Of a stretch of DNA of 64,000 nucleotides, positions 25,257 through 33,502 are shown in pieces; positions within the stretch are counted from its first letter, which is position 1, and the number at the start of each line of letters is the position of its first letter. The notes beneath the pieces are model-generated. The model was not told where the DNA came from. It searched no databases and saw nothing but the letters and a program-made list of their open reading frames with translations. The position numbers and the translations under genes were made by a program. Source of the stretch: UBA4615 sp046046245 (GTDB lineage: Bacteria; Pseudomonadota; Gammaproteobacteria; Burkholderiales; Burkholderiaceae_E); contig JBJOKE010000010.1 in assembly GCA_046046245.1 (NCBI GenBank), forward strand, positions 1-64,000, given 5' to 3'.

Positions 25257-26048
25257 ATGACACGACGTTTCGACGGCCGCGTGGCCGTGGTGTTCGGCGC
25301 CGGCTCGGTCGGCCCGGGCTGGGGCAACGGCAAGGCCGCGGCCGTCCAGTACGCGCGCGACGGCGCGACGGTGGCCGCGATCGACATCAATCCCGATGCC
25401 GCGGCCGAGACCGTGGGGATCATCCGCGGCGAGGGCGGCACCGCCGAGGGCTGGCGCTGCGACGTCACGAACCGCGCGCAGATCGTCGAGGTGGTGTCCG
25501 CGATCGTCGCGAAGTGGGGCCGCATCGACGTGCTGCACAACAACGTCGGCCTGCCCGCGATGGGCACGACCGAGACGCTGCGCGAGGAGGAGTGGGACCT
25601 CGCGATGGATGTGAACCTGAAGAGCGTCTTCCTCACCTGCCAGGCGGTGATCCCGCAGATGGTGAAGCAGGGCAAGGGCGCGATCGTCAACATCTCGTCG
25701 ATCGCGGCGGTGCGCTACACCGGCTATCCGTACCCCGCCTACTACGCGAGCAAGGCGGGCCTGAACCACCTGACCGCGTCGATCGCGCTCGAGTACGCGA
25801 AGAAGGGCATCCGCGCGAACGCGATCATGCCGGGGATGATGCACACGCCGCACATCGAGAAGGCGATCGTCGGCCAGTACGCCTCCGAGCAGGAGATGAT
25901 CGAGAAGCGCAACGCGCTGTGCCCGACCGGCCGGATGGGCACGGGCTGGGACATCGCGAAGGCCGCGGCCTTCCTCGCGTCGGACGAGGCCGAGTACATC
26001 ACCGGACAGGTGCTCGCGGTCGACGGCGGGATCTCGATCCGCTGCTGA
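25257..26048 (+). CDS. SDR family oxidoreductase
   Basis: A 263-residue short-chain dehydrogenase, NAD(P)-dependent. The dinucleotide fold opens with GAGSVGPGWGNG, a longer glycine loop than the usual TGxxxGxG. NNVG at 95-98, catalytic Ser147/148, Tyr162 and Lys166 (Y-x-x-x-K) are present. The C-terminal TGQVLAVDGG is typical. Asp at 43 after the second strand (AAIDINP) suggests NAD rather than NADP. Its position after a TRAP transporter suggests it oxidises the imported hydroxy-acid or a derived alcohol. A GGGAGCATTCGA ribosome-binding site precedes the ATG. Confidence 0.9.
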   Translation: MTRRFDGRVAVVFGAGSVGPGWGNGKAAAVQYARDGATVAAIDINPDAAAETVGIIRGEGGTAEGWRCDVTNRAQIVEVVSAIVAKWGRIDVLHNNVGLPAMGTTETLREEEWDLAMDVNLKSVFLTCQAVIPQMVKQGKGAIVNISSIAAVRYTGYPYPAYYASKAGLNHLTASIALEYAKKGIRANAIMPGMMHTPHIEKAIVGQYASEQEMIEKRNALCPTGRMGTGWDIAKAAAFLASDEAEYITGQVLAVDGGISIRC

Positions 26049-26169
26049 GCCGCGCGCGGGCGGCCGGGCCTGCGCCGCGTCCGGCCACGCTGCGCACCGC
26101 TGCGGCCACGCTCGACCCGATGCCGCGCCGCATCGTGCGTCGCGGTCCCGAATCGGGTACAAGCGCGGG

Positions 26170-27816
26170 ATGGACTCCTCATCCGCCCCCTCGTTCGACT
26201 ACGTCGTCATCGGCGCCGGCTCGGCCGGCTGCGTGCTCGCCGCCCGGCTGTCGGAGGATCCGACGGTCACGGTGGCGTTGCTCGAGGCCGGCCCGCCCGA
26301 CTCGAGCGTGCTGATCCACTGTCCCGCGGGCCTCGCGATCCTCGCCAAGAACGGCCAGGCCAACTGGGCCTACGAGACGGTGCCGCAGCCGGGCCTCGGC
26401 GGCCGGCGCGGCTACCAGCCGCGCGGCAAGGTGCTCGGCGGATCGAGTTCGGTCAACGCGATGATCTACGCGCGCGGCGTGCCCTCGGACTACGACGGCT
26501 GGGCCGCCGAGGGCAACCCGGGCTGGGGCTGGTCGGACCTGCTGCCGATCTTCCGGCGCGCCGAGCACAACGAGCGCGGCGCCGATGCGCTGCACGGCAC
26601 CGGCGGACCGCTGAACGTCGCCGACCTGCGTTCGCCGAACCCGTTCGCGCGGGCGTTCATCGAGGCGGGCGTGCAGGCCGGCCTGCCGGAGAACGGCGAC
26701 TTCAACGGGCCTGCGCAGGAGGGGGTGGGCTGGTACCAGGTGACCCACCGCAACGGCGAGCGCTGCAGCGCGGCCAAGGGCTATCTCGCGCCGGCGCTCG
26801 GCCGGCCGAACCTTCAGGTGATCACCGGCGCGCATGCGACGCGGCTGCTGCTCGAGGGCCGGCGCGCGACCGGCGTCGAGTACCGTCGCGCCGACGGCTC
26901 GACCGCGCGCGCGCTCGCGCGGCGCGAGGTGCTGCTGTCGTCGGGCGCGTTCGGCTCGCCGCAGCTGCTGATGCTGTCGGGCATCGGGCCGGGCGCGCAC
27001 CTGCGAGAGCTCGGCATCCCGGTGCTCCACGACCTGCCGGGCGTGGGCGAGTCGCTGCACGACCATCCCGACGTGGTCCAGGTCGTCGACCTGCCGGGCG
27101 CGACCGAGCTCTTCGGGCTGTCGTTCGCCGGGCTGCCTCGTCTGCTGCGCGGCGTGGGCGAGTGGCGGCGCGCGCGGACCGGCCCGCTGACGACGAACTT
27201 CGCCGAGGCCGGCGCCTTCCTGCGCACGCGGCCCGAGGAACCCGAGCCCGACGTGCAGCTGCACTTCGTGATCGGCAAGCTCGTCGACCACGGCCGCAAG
27301 ACGGTGTTCGGTCACGGCTACTCGTGCCACGTCTGCCTGCTGCGGCCGAAGAGCCGTGGCCGCGTGCGGCTCGCGAGCGCCGATCCGATGGCGGCGCCCG
27401 CGATCGATCCGGCCTTCCTCGCCGAGCGCGACGACGTCGACGCGATGGTGCGTGGGGTCAGGGCGATGCGGCAGCTGCTGTCGCAGCCCGCGCTCGCGCG
27501 CTTCGGCGGACGCGAGACCGAGGCCACCGCGAGCGTGCGCACCGACGCGCAGATCGAGGCCATGCTGCGCGAGCGGGTCGACACGATCTACCACCCGGTG
27601 GGCAGCTGCCGGATGGGGCCCGGTGCGAACGACGTCGTCGACGCGTCGCTGCGGGTCAGGGGCCTCGACGGCCTGCGCGTGGTCGATGCATCGATCATGC
27701 CGCGGATCGTCGGCGGCAACACCAACGCGCCGACGATCGCGATCGCGGAGAAGGCCGTCGACCTGATCCGCGCGGCGGCCCGCGTGGGCGTCACGGGCGA
27801 GGCAGTCGCGGCCTGA
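26170..27816 (+). CDS. GMC family FAD-dependent oxidoreductase (choline/alcohol dehydrogenase-like)
   Basis: A 548-residue flavoenzyme. The FAD-binding VIGAGSAGCVLAARLSED is at the N-terminus. The GMC signature includes GKVLGGSSSVNAMIYARG near residue 95, and the second signature includes SSGAFGSPQLLMLSGIGP near 260. The catalytic His is in YHPVGSCRMG, and the closing GGNTNAPTIAIAEKA carries the conserved Asn. The family oxidises primary alcohols or polyethylene glycol-like compounds. It lies 121 bases after the SDR gene and probably works in the same pathway. A TACAAG hexamer ends six bases before the ATG with no Shine-Dalgarno sequence, so its own transcript may be leaderless. Confidence 0.93.
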   Translation: MDSSSAPSFDYVVIGAGSAGCVLAARLSEDPTVTVALLEAGPPDSSVLIHCPAGLAILAKNGQANWAYETVPQPGLGGRRGYQPRGKVLGGSSSVNAMIYARGVPSDYDGWAAEGNPGWGWSDLLPIFRRAEHNERGADALHGTGGPLNVADLRSPNPFARAFIEAGVQAGLPENGDFNGPAQEGVGWYQVTHRNGERCSAAKGYLAPALGRPNLQVITGAHATRLLLEGRRATGVEYRRADGSTARALARREVLLSSGAFGSPQLLMLSGIGPGAHLRELGIPVLHDLPGVGESLHDHPDVVQVVDLPGATELFGLSFAGLPRLLRGVGEWRRARTGPLTTNFAEAGAFLRTRPEEPEPDVQLHFVIGKLVDHGRKTVFGHGYSCHVCLLRPKSRGRVRLASADPMAAPAIDPAFLAERDDVDAMVRGVRAMRQLLSQPALARFGGRETEATASVRTDAQIEAMLRERVDTIYHPVGSCRMGPGANDVVDASLRVRGLDGLRVVDASIMPRIVGGNTNAPTIAIAEKAVDLIRAAARVGVTGEAVAA

Positions 27817-27867
27817 CGGGGCGGCGATCGCGCGGCGGACCGTCCGGCCCGCCGCGGTCCGGCGGAC

Positions 27868-28284
27868 TCAGCGCTGCTGGATCCGGTTCAGGTAGTCGAC
27901 GAGCAGCGCGATCTTCATCCGCGCCGCGGCCTCGGGCGCCAGGCCGACCGTCGTCGGGTCGCCCTTGACCTGCGTCACATAGACCGCGCCCCAGATCGGC
28001 ATCTCGCCGGCGCGCCCGTGGCCCGACACGGTGTTGCGGCCGTCGATCGCCTGCATCACCCGCTGCACCGGGAACACGCCGCCGTTGCCGCGGGCGAGCA
28101 CCGTCAGGTCGGCCGGTGCGCGGTTCAGGTATTCGCGGAAGTGCCCGTCGCCGCGGGCGGTGGCGCCGTGGCAGCCGCTGCAGCTGGCGGCGAACTCCGC
28201 CTGGCCGTAGTCGATCGACTGCGCTGCGGCGGGCAGGGCGGCAAGCGCCCCGGTGGCGAGCAGGCCGGCGAGCATCGTCTTCAA
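27868..28284 (-). CDS. periplasmic c-type cytochrome
   Basis: A 138-residue single-haem cytochrome. The TTG start at 28284 is preferred because it gives MKTMLAGLLATG, a proper signal peptide, and GAGGAGACGACC precedes it; an ATG at 28275 would drop the lysine. Cleavage is expected after AAAQ near residue 22. The haem site is Cys35-Ser-Gly-Cys38-His39, and Met in GEMPIWG is the likely sixth ligand. It is convergent with the GMC oxidoreductase, which may pass electrons to a cytochrome, though this pairing is only positional. An FNR-type box lies upstream. Confidence 0.85.
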   Translation of the reverse strand: MKTMLAGLLATGALAALPAAAQSIDYGQAEFAASCSGCHGATARGDGHFREYLNRAPADLTVLARGNGGVFPVQRVMQAIDGRNTVSGHGRAGEMPIWGAVYVTQVKGDPTTVGLAPEAAARMKIALLVDYLNRIQQR

Positions 28285-28342
28285 GGTCGTCTCCTCATGG
28301 GGTGAGAGCGACCCCAGCATGCGCCGCTGGCCGCCCGGCCGC

Positions 28343-28356
28343 TTGAGCCAGGTCAA
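28343..28356. promoter_or_regulatory. FNR/Anr-type half-palindrome upstream of cytochrome c
   Basis: TTGAGCCAGGTCAA matches the core TTGA-N6-TCAA of FNR/Anr/Dnr sites, extended by C and G on the flanks. It lies 59-72 bases upstream of the cytochrome c start, suggesting oxygen- or NO-responsive control. One site in a GC-rich genome could be chance. Confidence 0.4.
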
Positions 28357-28399
28357 GGTCGGCCGGCAGCCGAGGCGGATGCCGACGCGGCGGCAGCGT

Positions 28400-29308
28400 T
28401 CAGGCCGGCCGCGCCTTCGAGGCGATCGCCTCCTGGCGCGCCAGCAGCCGCCGCGCGCGGTCGACGACCGGCAGGTCGACCATCCGGCCCTGCCATGCGA
28501 ACGCCGCGCGACCCGCGCCCACCTCGCGGTCGAAGGCCTCGACCATCTCGCGCGCGCCGGCGACCTCGGCCGCGTCGGGCGCGAAGGCCTCGTTGCACAC
28601 GCCCACCTGCAGCGGGTGGATGCAGAACGCGCCCTCGAAGCCGAGCCTGCGGGCGCGGACGATCCGCGCGCGGTAGCCGTCGACGTCGCGGTAGTCGGCG
28701 ACCGAGCCGATGAAGCCGATCGGCAGCACGCCGGCGCGACGCGCCGCGCGGACGTTGTCGACGTTCGGCACGTACATCGCGTCGTCGTCGACGGTGCTGC
28801 CGAGCGAGACCGACAGGTCCTCCGCGCCGACGATCTGGCCGACCACGCGCGAGTGCGCGGCCGCGATCTCGTCGAGGTGCGCGAGACCCTCGGCATCCTC
28901 GACCATCGTGATGATGCCGGTGTGCCCGACCGGCAGGCCGCGCTCGCGCTCGAGTTCGGCGAGCACCTCGGCGAGCTGGCGCACGAAGGACGCATCGGGC
29001 ACCTTGGGCATCGCGATCGCCTTCACCGAGGCGCGGACCGTGGCCTCGAGGTCGCGCACCAGCATCCGCCACGGCCGGTTGACGCGGACGGTGACGTCGC
29101 GGCCGGCGGCGGCGAAGCGGTCGGCGATCGCCGCGACCCGCGAGCGGGCCTCGTCCTTGCGGGCCGGGCCGACGCTGTCCTCGAGGTCGATCTGCAGCGC
29201 GTCGGCCGCGGACTTCAGCGCGCTCTCGACGAACCGGTCGCTGACCGCGGGGACGAAGAGGATCGAGCGCCAGACGGGCAGCTCGCGGGGCGTGGTGGAG
29301 ACGTGCAT
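28400..29308 (-). CDS. HpcH/HpaI aldolase/citrate lyase family protein (CitE-like)
   Basis: A 302-residue TIM-barrel lyase of the CitE-like group, which cleaves or hydrolyses malyl-CoA- or citramalyl-CoA-like esters. Characteristic residues are RSILFVPAVSDRF at the N-terminus, DLEDSVGPARK with the Mg-binding acid, the Arg in VRVNRP, MVEDAEGL and GAEDLSVSLG. No citrate lyase alpha/gamma subunits are near, so it is a stand-alone enzyme. It is the last gene of the RraA-M16-CitE series on the minus strand, 27 bases after the M16 stop. Confidence 0.88.
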   Translation of the reverse strand: MHVSTTPRELPVWRSILFVPAVSDRFVESALKSAADALQIDLEDSVGPARKDEARSRVAAIADRFAAAGRDVTVRVNRPWRMLVRDLEATVRASVKAIAMPKVPDASFVRQLAEVLAELERERGLPVGHTGIITMVEDAEGLAHLDEIAAAHSRVVGQIVGAEDLSVSLGSTVDDDAMYVPNVDNVRAARRAGVLPIGFIGSVADYRDVDGYRARIVRARRLGFEGAFCIHPLQVGVCNEAFAPDAAEVAGAREMVEAFDREVGAGRAAFAWQGRMVDLPVVDRARRLLARQEAIASKARPA

Positions 29309-29335
29309 GGGGTGTCGGGTGGGACGCGCTGCGAC

Positions 29336-30649
29336 TCAGCCGGTCGTGCCCAGCCTGCGCCGCACCGCCTCGTGATGGTCGCCGCGCCCCGCGCGCCCGA
29401 CCAGCACGAGCGTGGGCGTTGCGGCGAGCAGTTCGCGAGCGGCGCTGACCAGGTCTTCGGCGGTGACCGACAGCGCGGTCGCGATCCGCTCGTCGGGCGA
29501 GACCACGCGGCCGTGGACCAGCAGGTCGCGCGCGACGGTCTCGGCGAGCTCCATCGGTCGCTCCAGGCTGCGCGCGAGGTGGGTCGCCTGCTGGTTGTGC
29601 GTGCGCTCGAGGTCCTCGGGCTCGATGCCGCGGGTCAGCGCGGCGAGCTCGTCGCAGACCACGTCGAAGAACACGCGCAGGTTGCGCGGCGCGACGCCGG
29701 CCGTGACCTGCAGCGTGCCGCAGTCGTCGTGGCCCTCGGTCCAGGCGTCGATCTGGTAGGCCAGGCCGCGCTGTTCGCGGACCGACTGGAACAGCGGCGA
29801 CGACATGCCGCCGCCCAGCAGTTCGCCGAGCAGCTCGAAGACCGGGTAGCGCGGATCGGTGCGCGCGGGCACCGGCCAGCCGAGCGCGATCGAGGTCTGC
29901 TCGTAGTCGTCGTCGACGTGCCGGTAGCCGCCGGCATAACGTGCCGGCTCGCGCGCGGCGGGCGTGCCGGCCGGCAGGTCGCCGAAGCGTCGCGCGACCT
30001 CGTCCGCGAAGCGCTCGTGGTCGACGTCGCCGGCGGCCGCCACGACCATGTTCGACGCGCGGTAGTGGGCGCCGAGATAGCCCGTGAAGTCGTCGCGGGT
30101 CACGCGCTTCACGAAGCGCGCGCTGCCGAGGATCGGGCGGCCGAAGGCCTGCTTCGGCCAGGCCTTCAGGTCGAACTCGTCCTGCGCGATCGACTCGGGA
30201 TCGTCGGCCGCGTCGCCGAGCTCCTGCAGGATCACGCCGCGCTCGCGCTCGATCTCCTCGACCGGAAAGGTCGAGCGCCGGATCACGTCGGCCAGCACGT
30301 CGAGCGCGACCGGCATGTGCTCGGCCAGCAGCGTCGCGTGGTAGGCGGTGTGGTCCTTCGCGGTGTAGGCATTCATCGACGCGCCCACGCGCTCGATCTC
30401 GAGCGAGATCCGGCGCGCGTCGCGGGTCTCGGTGCCCTTGAAGGCCATGTGCTCGAGGAAGTGCGAGATGCCGTTCAGGTGGGCGGGCTCGTCGCGCGAG
30501 CCGACGCGGACGAACGCGCCGACCGAGGCCGTGCGGAAGCCGGGCAGGCGCACCGACGCGATCGTCAGACCGTTGCCCAGCACCCGCGTGCGCAGGTCCA
30601 TCGGTGCGGTCCCGGTCGCGGCGCCGGGGCGCGCCTGCGCGCGGCCCAT
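29336..30649 (-). CDS. M16 family zinc metallopeptidase
   Basis: A 437-residue pitrilysin-type peptidase with the inverted zinc motif His63-Phe-Leu-Glu66-His67 and the distal Glu in ERGVILQEL about 75 residues later. The second, non-catalytic M16 half carries GMSSPLFQSVREQRGLAY, the Arg-Tyr region. The length matches single-chain two-domain bacterial M16 proteins similar to mitochondrial processing peptidase beta. No signal peptide is visible. The start is uncertain: GTG at 30655 overlaps the upstream RraA-like stop and has AAGGGA before it, ATG 30649 is used here, and ATG 30601 would also suit the family. Confidence 0.88.
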   Translation of the reverse strand: MGRAQARPGAATGTAPMDLRTRVLGNGLTIASVRLPGFRTASVGAFVRVGSRDEPAHLNGISHFLEHMAFKGTETRDARRISLEIERVGASMNAYTAKDHTAYHATLLAEHMPVALDVLADVIRRSTFPVEEIERERGVILQELGDAADDPESIAQDEFDLKAWPKQAFGRPILGSARFVKRVTRDDFTGYLGAHYRASNMVVAAAGDVDHERFADEVARRFGDLPAGTPAAREPARYAGGYRHVDDDYEQTSIALGWPVPARTDPRYPVFELLGELLGGGMSSPLFQSVREQRGLAYQIDAWTEGHDDCGTLQVTAGVAPRNLRVFFDVVCDELAALTRGIEPEDLERTHNQQATHLARSLERPMELAETVARDLLVHGRVVSPDERIATALSVTAEDLVSAARELLAATPTLVLVGRAGRGDHHEAVRRRLGTTG

Positions 30650-30651
30650 CG

Positions 30652-31356
30652 TCACGCCCGTCCCTTCTTCCACGCCTCGTAGCGTGCGCGCTGGGCGGCG
30701 TCGGGCGGGTAGAGGCCGGGCAGCGACGCGCCCGACTCGACCTCGCCCATGATCCAGGCTTCCAGCGTCTCCTGCTCGGGCGCGGCCTCGGCGATCTTCT
30801 GCGCGAGCGCGGCGGGCACCACGACCGCGCCGTCGCCGTCGGCGACGATCCAGTCGTCGGGGAACACCGCGACGCCGCCGCAGCCGACCGGCTGCTGCCA
30901 GGCGACGAAGGTCAGGCCGGCGACCGACGGGGGCGCCGCCGCGCCGCGGCACCAGACGGGCAGGCCGGTGCCGAGCACGCCGGCCGCGTCGCGGACCACG
31001 CCGTCGGTGACCAGCGCGCCCACGCGGCGCTTCGCCATCCGCGCGCAGAGGATGTCGCCGAAGATGCCGGCGTCGGTGATGCCCATCGCGTCGACGACGG
31101 CGATGCAGCCCTCGGGCATCGCCTCGATCGCGGCGCGGGTGGAGATCGGCGACGACCAGGACTCGGGCGTGGCCAGGTCCTCGCGGGCCGGCACGAAGCG
31201 CAGCGTGAAGGCGCGGCCCACCGCGCGCGGCTCGCCGCCGCGCAGGGGCGCCGCGCCGCGGATCCAGCAGTTGCGCAGCCCGTGCTTGAGGAGCAGCGTG
31301 GTCAGCGTGGCGGTGGTGACGCCGCGCAGGGCGTCGGCGATGGCGGTGTCGTGCAT
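30652..31356 (-). CDS. RraA family protein (HMG/CHA aldolase-like)
   Basis: A 234-residue RraA-fold protein. The metal/substrate site is the G-D-x-x-x-A...R...D pattern in FGDILCARMAKRRVGALVTDGVVRD. Members either inhibit RNase E (RraA proper, ~160 residues) or act as 4-hydroxy-4-methyl-2-oxoglutarate-type aldolases. The longer length and catabolic neighbours favour the aldolase side, but this is not proven. Its stop overlaps a possible start of the M16 gene (GTGA). The ATG at 31356 is 107 bases from the dehalogenase stop. Confidence 0.82.
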   Translation of the reverse strand: MHDTAIADALRGVTTATLTTLLLKHGLRNCWIRGAAPLRGGEPRAVGRAFTLRFVPAREDLATPESWSSPISTRAAIEAMPEGCIAVVDAMGITDAGIFGDILCARMAKRRVGALVTDGVVRDAAGVLGTGLPVWCRGAAAPPSVAGLTFVAWQQPVGCGGVAVFPDDWIVADGDGAVVVPAALAQKIAEAAPEQETLEAWIMGEVESGASLPGLYPPDAAQRARYEAWKKGRA

Positions 31357-31463
31357 CGGAAGCGCAGCGGGGCCGGACCGGCCGGCGGGATCGGACGAGT
31401 CTACACGGATGGGGCGGCGTGCCCCCGGCCGCGGCGCGAACCCGCCGCCGTCGCGCCGCGCGC

Positions 31464-32408
31464 TCAGCGCGCCGACGGACCGCCCGCGCCGGGCGTCGAG
31501 CGCACCAGCGCGACGATCTCGCGCGCCAGCTCCTCGCCCGCGTCCTCCTGCACGAAATGGCCGGCACCGCGGATCCGGCGGTGCGGCAGCCCGCGCGCGC
31601 CGGGCACCTCGCGCTGCCACGCGAGCTCGCCGCCCCGCGTGATCGGGTCGCGCGTGGAGAACAGCGTGAGGAACGGCTTGTCCCACTCGCGGAAGACCGC
31701 CCAGGCGCGCTCGTTCGCCGCGTGCTCCGGGTCGTCCGGTCGGGTCGGCACGAAGCCGGGGAGGACGCGCGCGGCGATCCGGTGCCGCGCGTCGGGAAAG
31801 GGCGCGTCGTAGGCGGCGCGGGCGCGCGCGTCGAGCCCGCGCGCGCAGCCGGCCGCGACGATGCGGCCGATCGGGAACCACGGGCTCCAGCGGGCGAACG
31901 CCCGCCAGAGCGCGAAGGCGCGCGGCAACGGCTGTGCGCCGGTCGGCAGGCCGCCGTTGGACAGCACGATCCGGTCGAATCGCTCCGGCCGCGCCGCCGC
32001 CAGCCGCAGCCCGATCAGCGAGCCCCAGTCCTGGCAGAACAGCGTGACGCCGTGCAGGTCCTCGGCGCGCAGCCAGGCATCCATCCAGGCGACCTGCCGG
32101 CCGTAGGAGTGGTCGGCCGCGCGGGCCGGCTTGTCGGAACGGCCGAAGCCGACGAGGTCGGGTGCGATCGCGCGCAGCCCCGCGTCGGCGAGCACCGGGA
32201 TCATCGTCCGGTACAGGTACGACCAGGTCGGTTCACCGTGCATCAGCAGCACCGGCGGACCGTCGCGCGGTCCGTGGTCGATGCAGGCGATCCGCAGCCC
32301 GCCGACCTCGGTGTAGCGGGGCGGCCAGGGACAGCCGGGCAGGTCGAAGAAGCGCCGGTCGGGCGTGCGCAGCACCGGGCCGACGGCGGGCAGGGCGGGA
32401 TCGGTCAT
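31464..32408 (-). CDS. haloalkane dehalogenase (DhlA-type alpha/beta hydrolase)
   Basis: A 314-residue hydrolase. HGEPTWSYLYRTMIPV near residue 58 and QDWGS near 126 closely match haloalkane dehalogenase subfamily I. Asp127 is the nucleophile, Trp128 the first halide-binding tryptophan, a second Trp is available in the cap (RWSPWFP), and the base is His in GAGHFVQED. The enzyme replaces a terminal halogen with hydroxyl, although close relatives also hydrolyse esters or epoxides. The start overlaps the preceding metallo-hydrolase stop (ATGA). It is the last gene of the five-gene operon. Confidence 0.87.
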   Translation of the reverse strand: MTDPALPAVGPVLRTPDRRFFDLPGCPWPPRYTEVGGLRIACIDHGPRDGPPVLLMHGEPTWSYLYRTMIPVLADAGLRAIAPDLVGFGRSDKPARAADHSYGRQVAWMDAWLRAEDLHGVTLFCQDWGSLIGLRLAAARPERFDRIVLSNGGLPTGAQPLPRAFALWRAFARWSPWFPIGRIVAAGCARGLDARARAAYDAPFPDARHRIAARVLPGFVPTRPDDPEHAANERAWAVFREWDKPFLTLFSTRDPITRGGELAWQREVPGARGLPHRRIRGAGHFVQEDAGEELAREIVALVRSTPGAGGPSAR

Positions 32409-33502
32409 CGGGTCGGCAGGCGGAAGCCGCGGGTCGCGAGGGTCTCGCGCGTGCCCGCGGGCAGCCCGATCCAGTCGCCGTCCCGGCCGACGCGGACCGG
32501 GCCGCCGAAGACCTTCGGCGCATCGCCGGCGAAGGCCTCCTCGAGCGGCGCGATCGGCAGCGGCGGCACGATGTGGTTGAGCAGCAAGTAGCCCACGCCC
32601 GCGTCGCGCGCGATCGCGGCCGCCTGCTCGGGCGTCGTGTGGTAGTCGAGGATGTCGCCGAAGACCTTGTGCAGGTTCGTGCGGCCGGCCGCCGTCGCCG
32701 CCGCGTCGAGCCGCGCGAGCAGCGGCGGCGACAGCGCCTCGTGGACCAGCAGGTCCGCACCCTTCGCCTCGCGACGCACCGCGTCCGAGGGCTTCGTGTC
32801 GCCGCTCAGCACGACGACCCGGTCCTTGTAGCGGATGCGGAAGCCGAACGACGGATGTACCGGCGCATGGTCGACGACGAAGGCCACGATCTCGAGGTCG
32901 CCGTCGGCGATCACCGTCACGCGGCCGTCGGGACCGGGCACGATCGGCCGCGCGGCGCCGCCGAAGCCGCCGGGCGGGACCGTGGCCTCGCCGTGGTGCG
33001 CGACCCGGTAGCCGCGGTCGGCGCCGTAGGCCTGCATCAGGCCGCCCACCACCGACTCGACGCCCTGCGGTCCGTGCACCGGCACCGGCTCGGTCCGCGT
33101 GCCGGCGACCCAGCGCTGCAGCATCAGCTCGCCCAGGCCGTCGAGGTGGTCGGAGTGCAGGTGCGTGAGCAGGATCGCGTCGATCCGGCCCGCGTCGAGC
33201 GTCAGCCGGCCGATGCCGCGCGCCGCGCCGCTGCCGGCGTCGACGACGAACAGCCGCCGGCCCGCGACGACGGCGGTGCACGGACCCGCGCGGGTCTCGT
33301 CGGGGAAGGGCGAGCCCGCGCCGCACAGTCCCACGTGCAGCCCGTCGGGCAGCGCGGCGATCGCGTCGGCGCCGAGCCGTGCGGTGGCGATGCGGTCGAC
33401 CAGCGCGAGCGCGATCGGCACCCGCGCGAGCCAGGCGGCCGCGGCCGCGAGCGCGACTGCGGCGAGCGTGCCGGCCAGCCATCGGGTGCTTCGAGGGGTC
33501 AT
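32405..33502 (-). CDS. membrane-anchored MBL-fold metallo-hydrolase
   Basis: A 365-residue metallo-beta-lactamase-fold protein with an N-terminal transmembrane anchor or uncleaved signal (about residues 8-25), so the catalytic part should face the periplasm. The zinc site His114-Leu-His116-Ser-Asp118-His119 (THLHSDH), later VVDHAP, SGDTKPSD and LLNHIVPP form an RNase Z/arylsulfatase AtsA-like (class II) pattern. Relatives include periplasmic arylsulfatases of the MBL fold, which suits a gene next to sulfatases. Its start overlaps the preceding stop and its stop overlaps the next start, both ATGA. Confidence 0.85.
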   Translation of the reverse strand: MTPRSTRWLAGTLAAVALAAAAAWLARVPIALALVDRIATARLGADAIAALPDGLHVGLCGAGSPFPDETRAGPCTAVVAGRRLFVVDAGSGAARGIGRLTLDAGRIDAILLTHLHSDHLDGLGELMLQRWVAGTRTEPVPVHGPQGVESVVGGLMQAYGADRGYRVAHHGEATVPPGGFGGAARPIVPGPDGRVTVIADGDLEIVAFVVDHAPVHPSFGFRIRYKDRVVVLSGDTKPSDAVRREAKGADLLVHEALSPPLLARLDAAATAAGRTNLHKVFGDILDYHTTPEQAAAIARDAGVGYLLLNHIVPPLPIAPLEEAFAGDAPKVFGGPVRVGRDGDWIGLPAGTRETLATRGFRLPTR

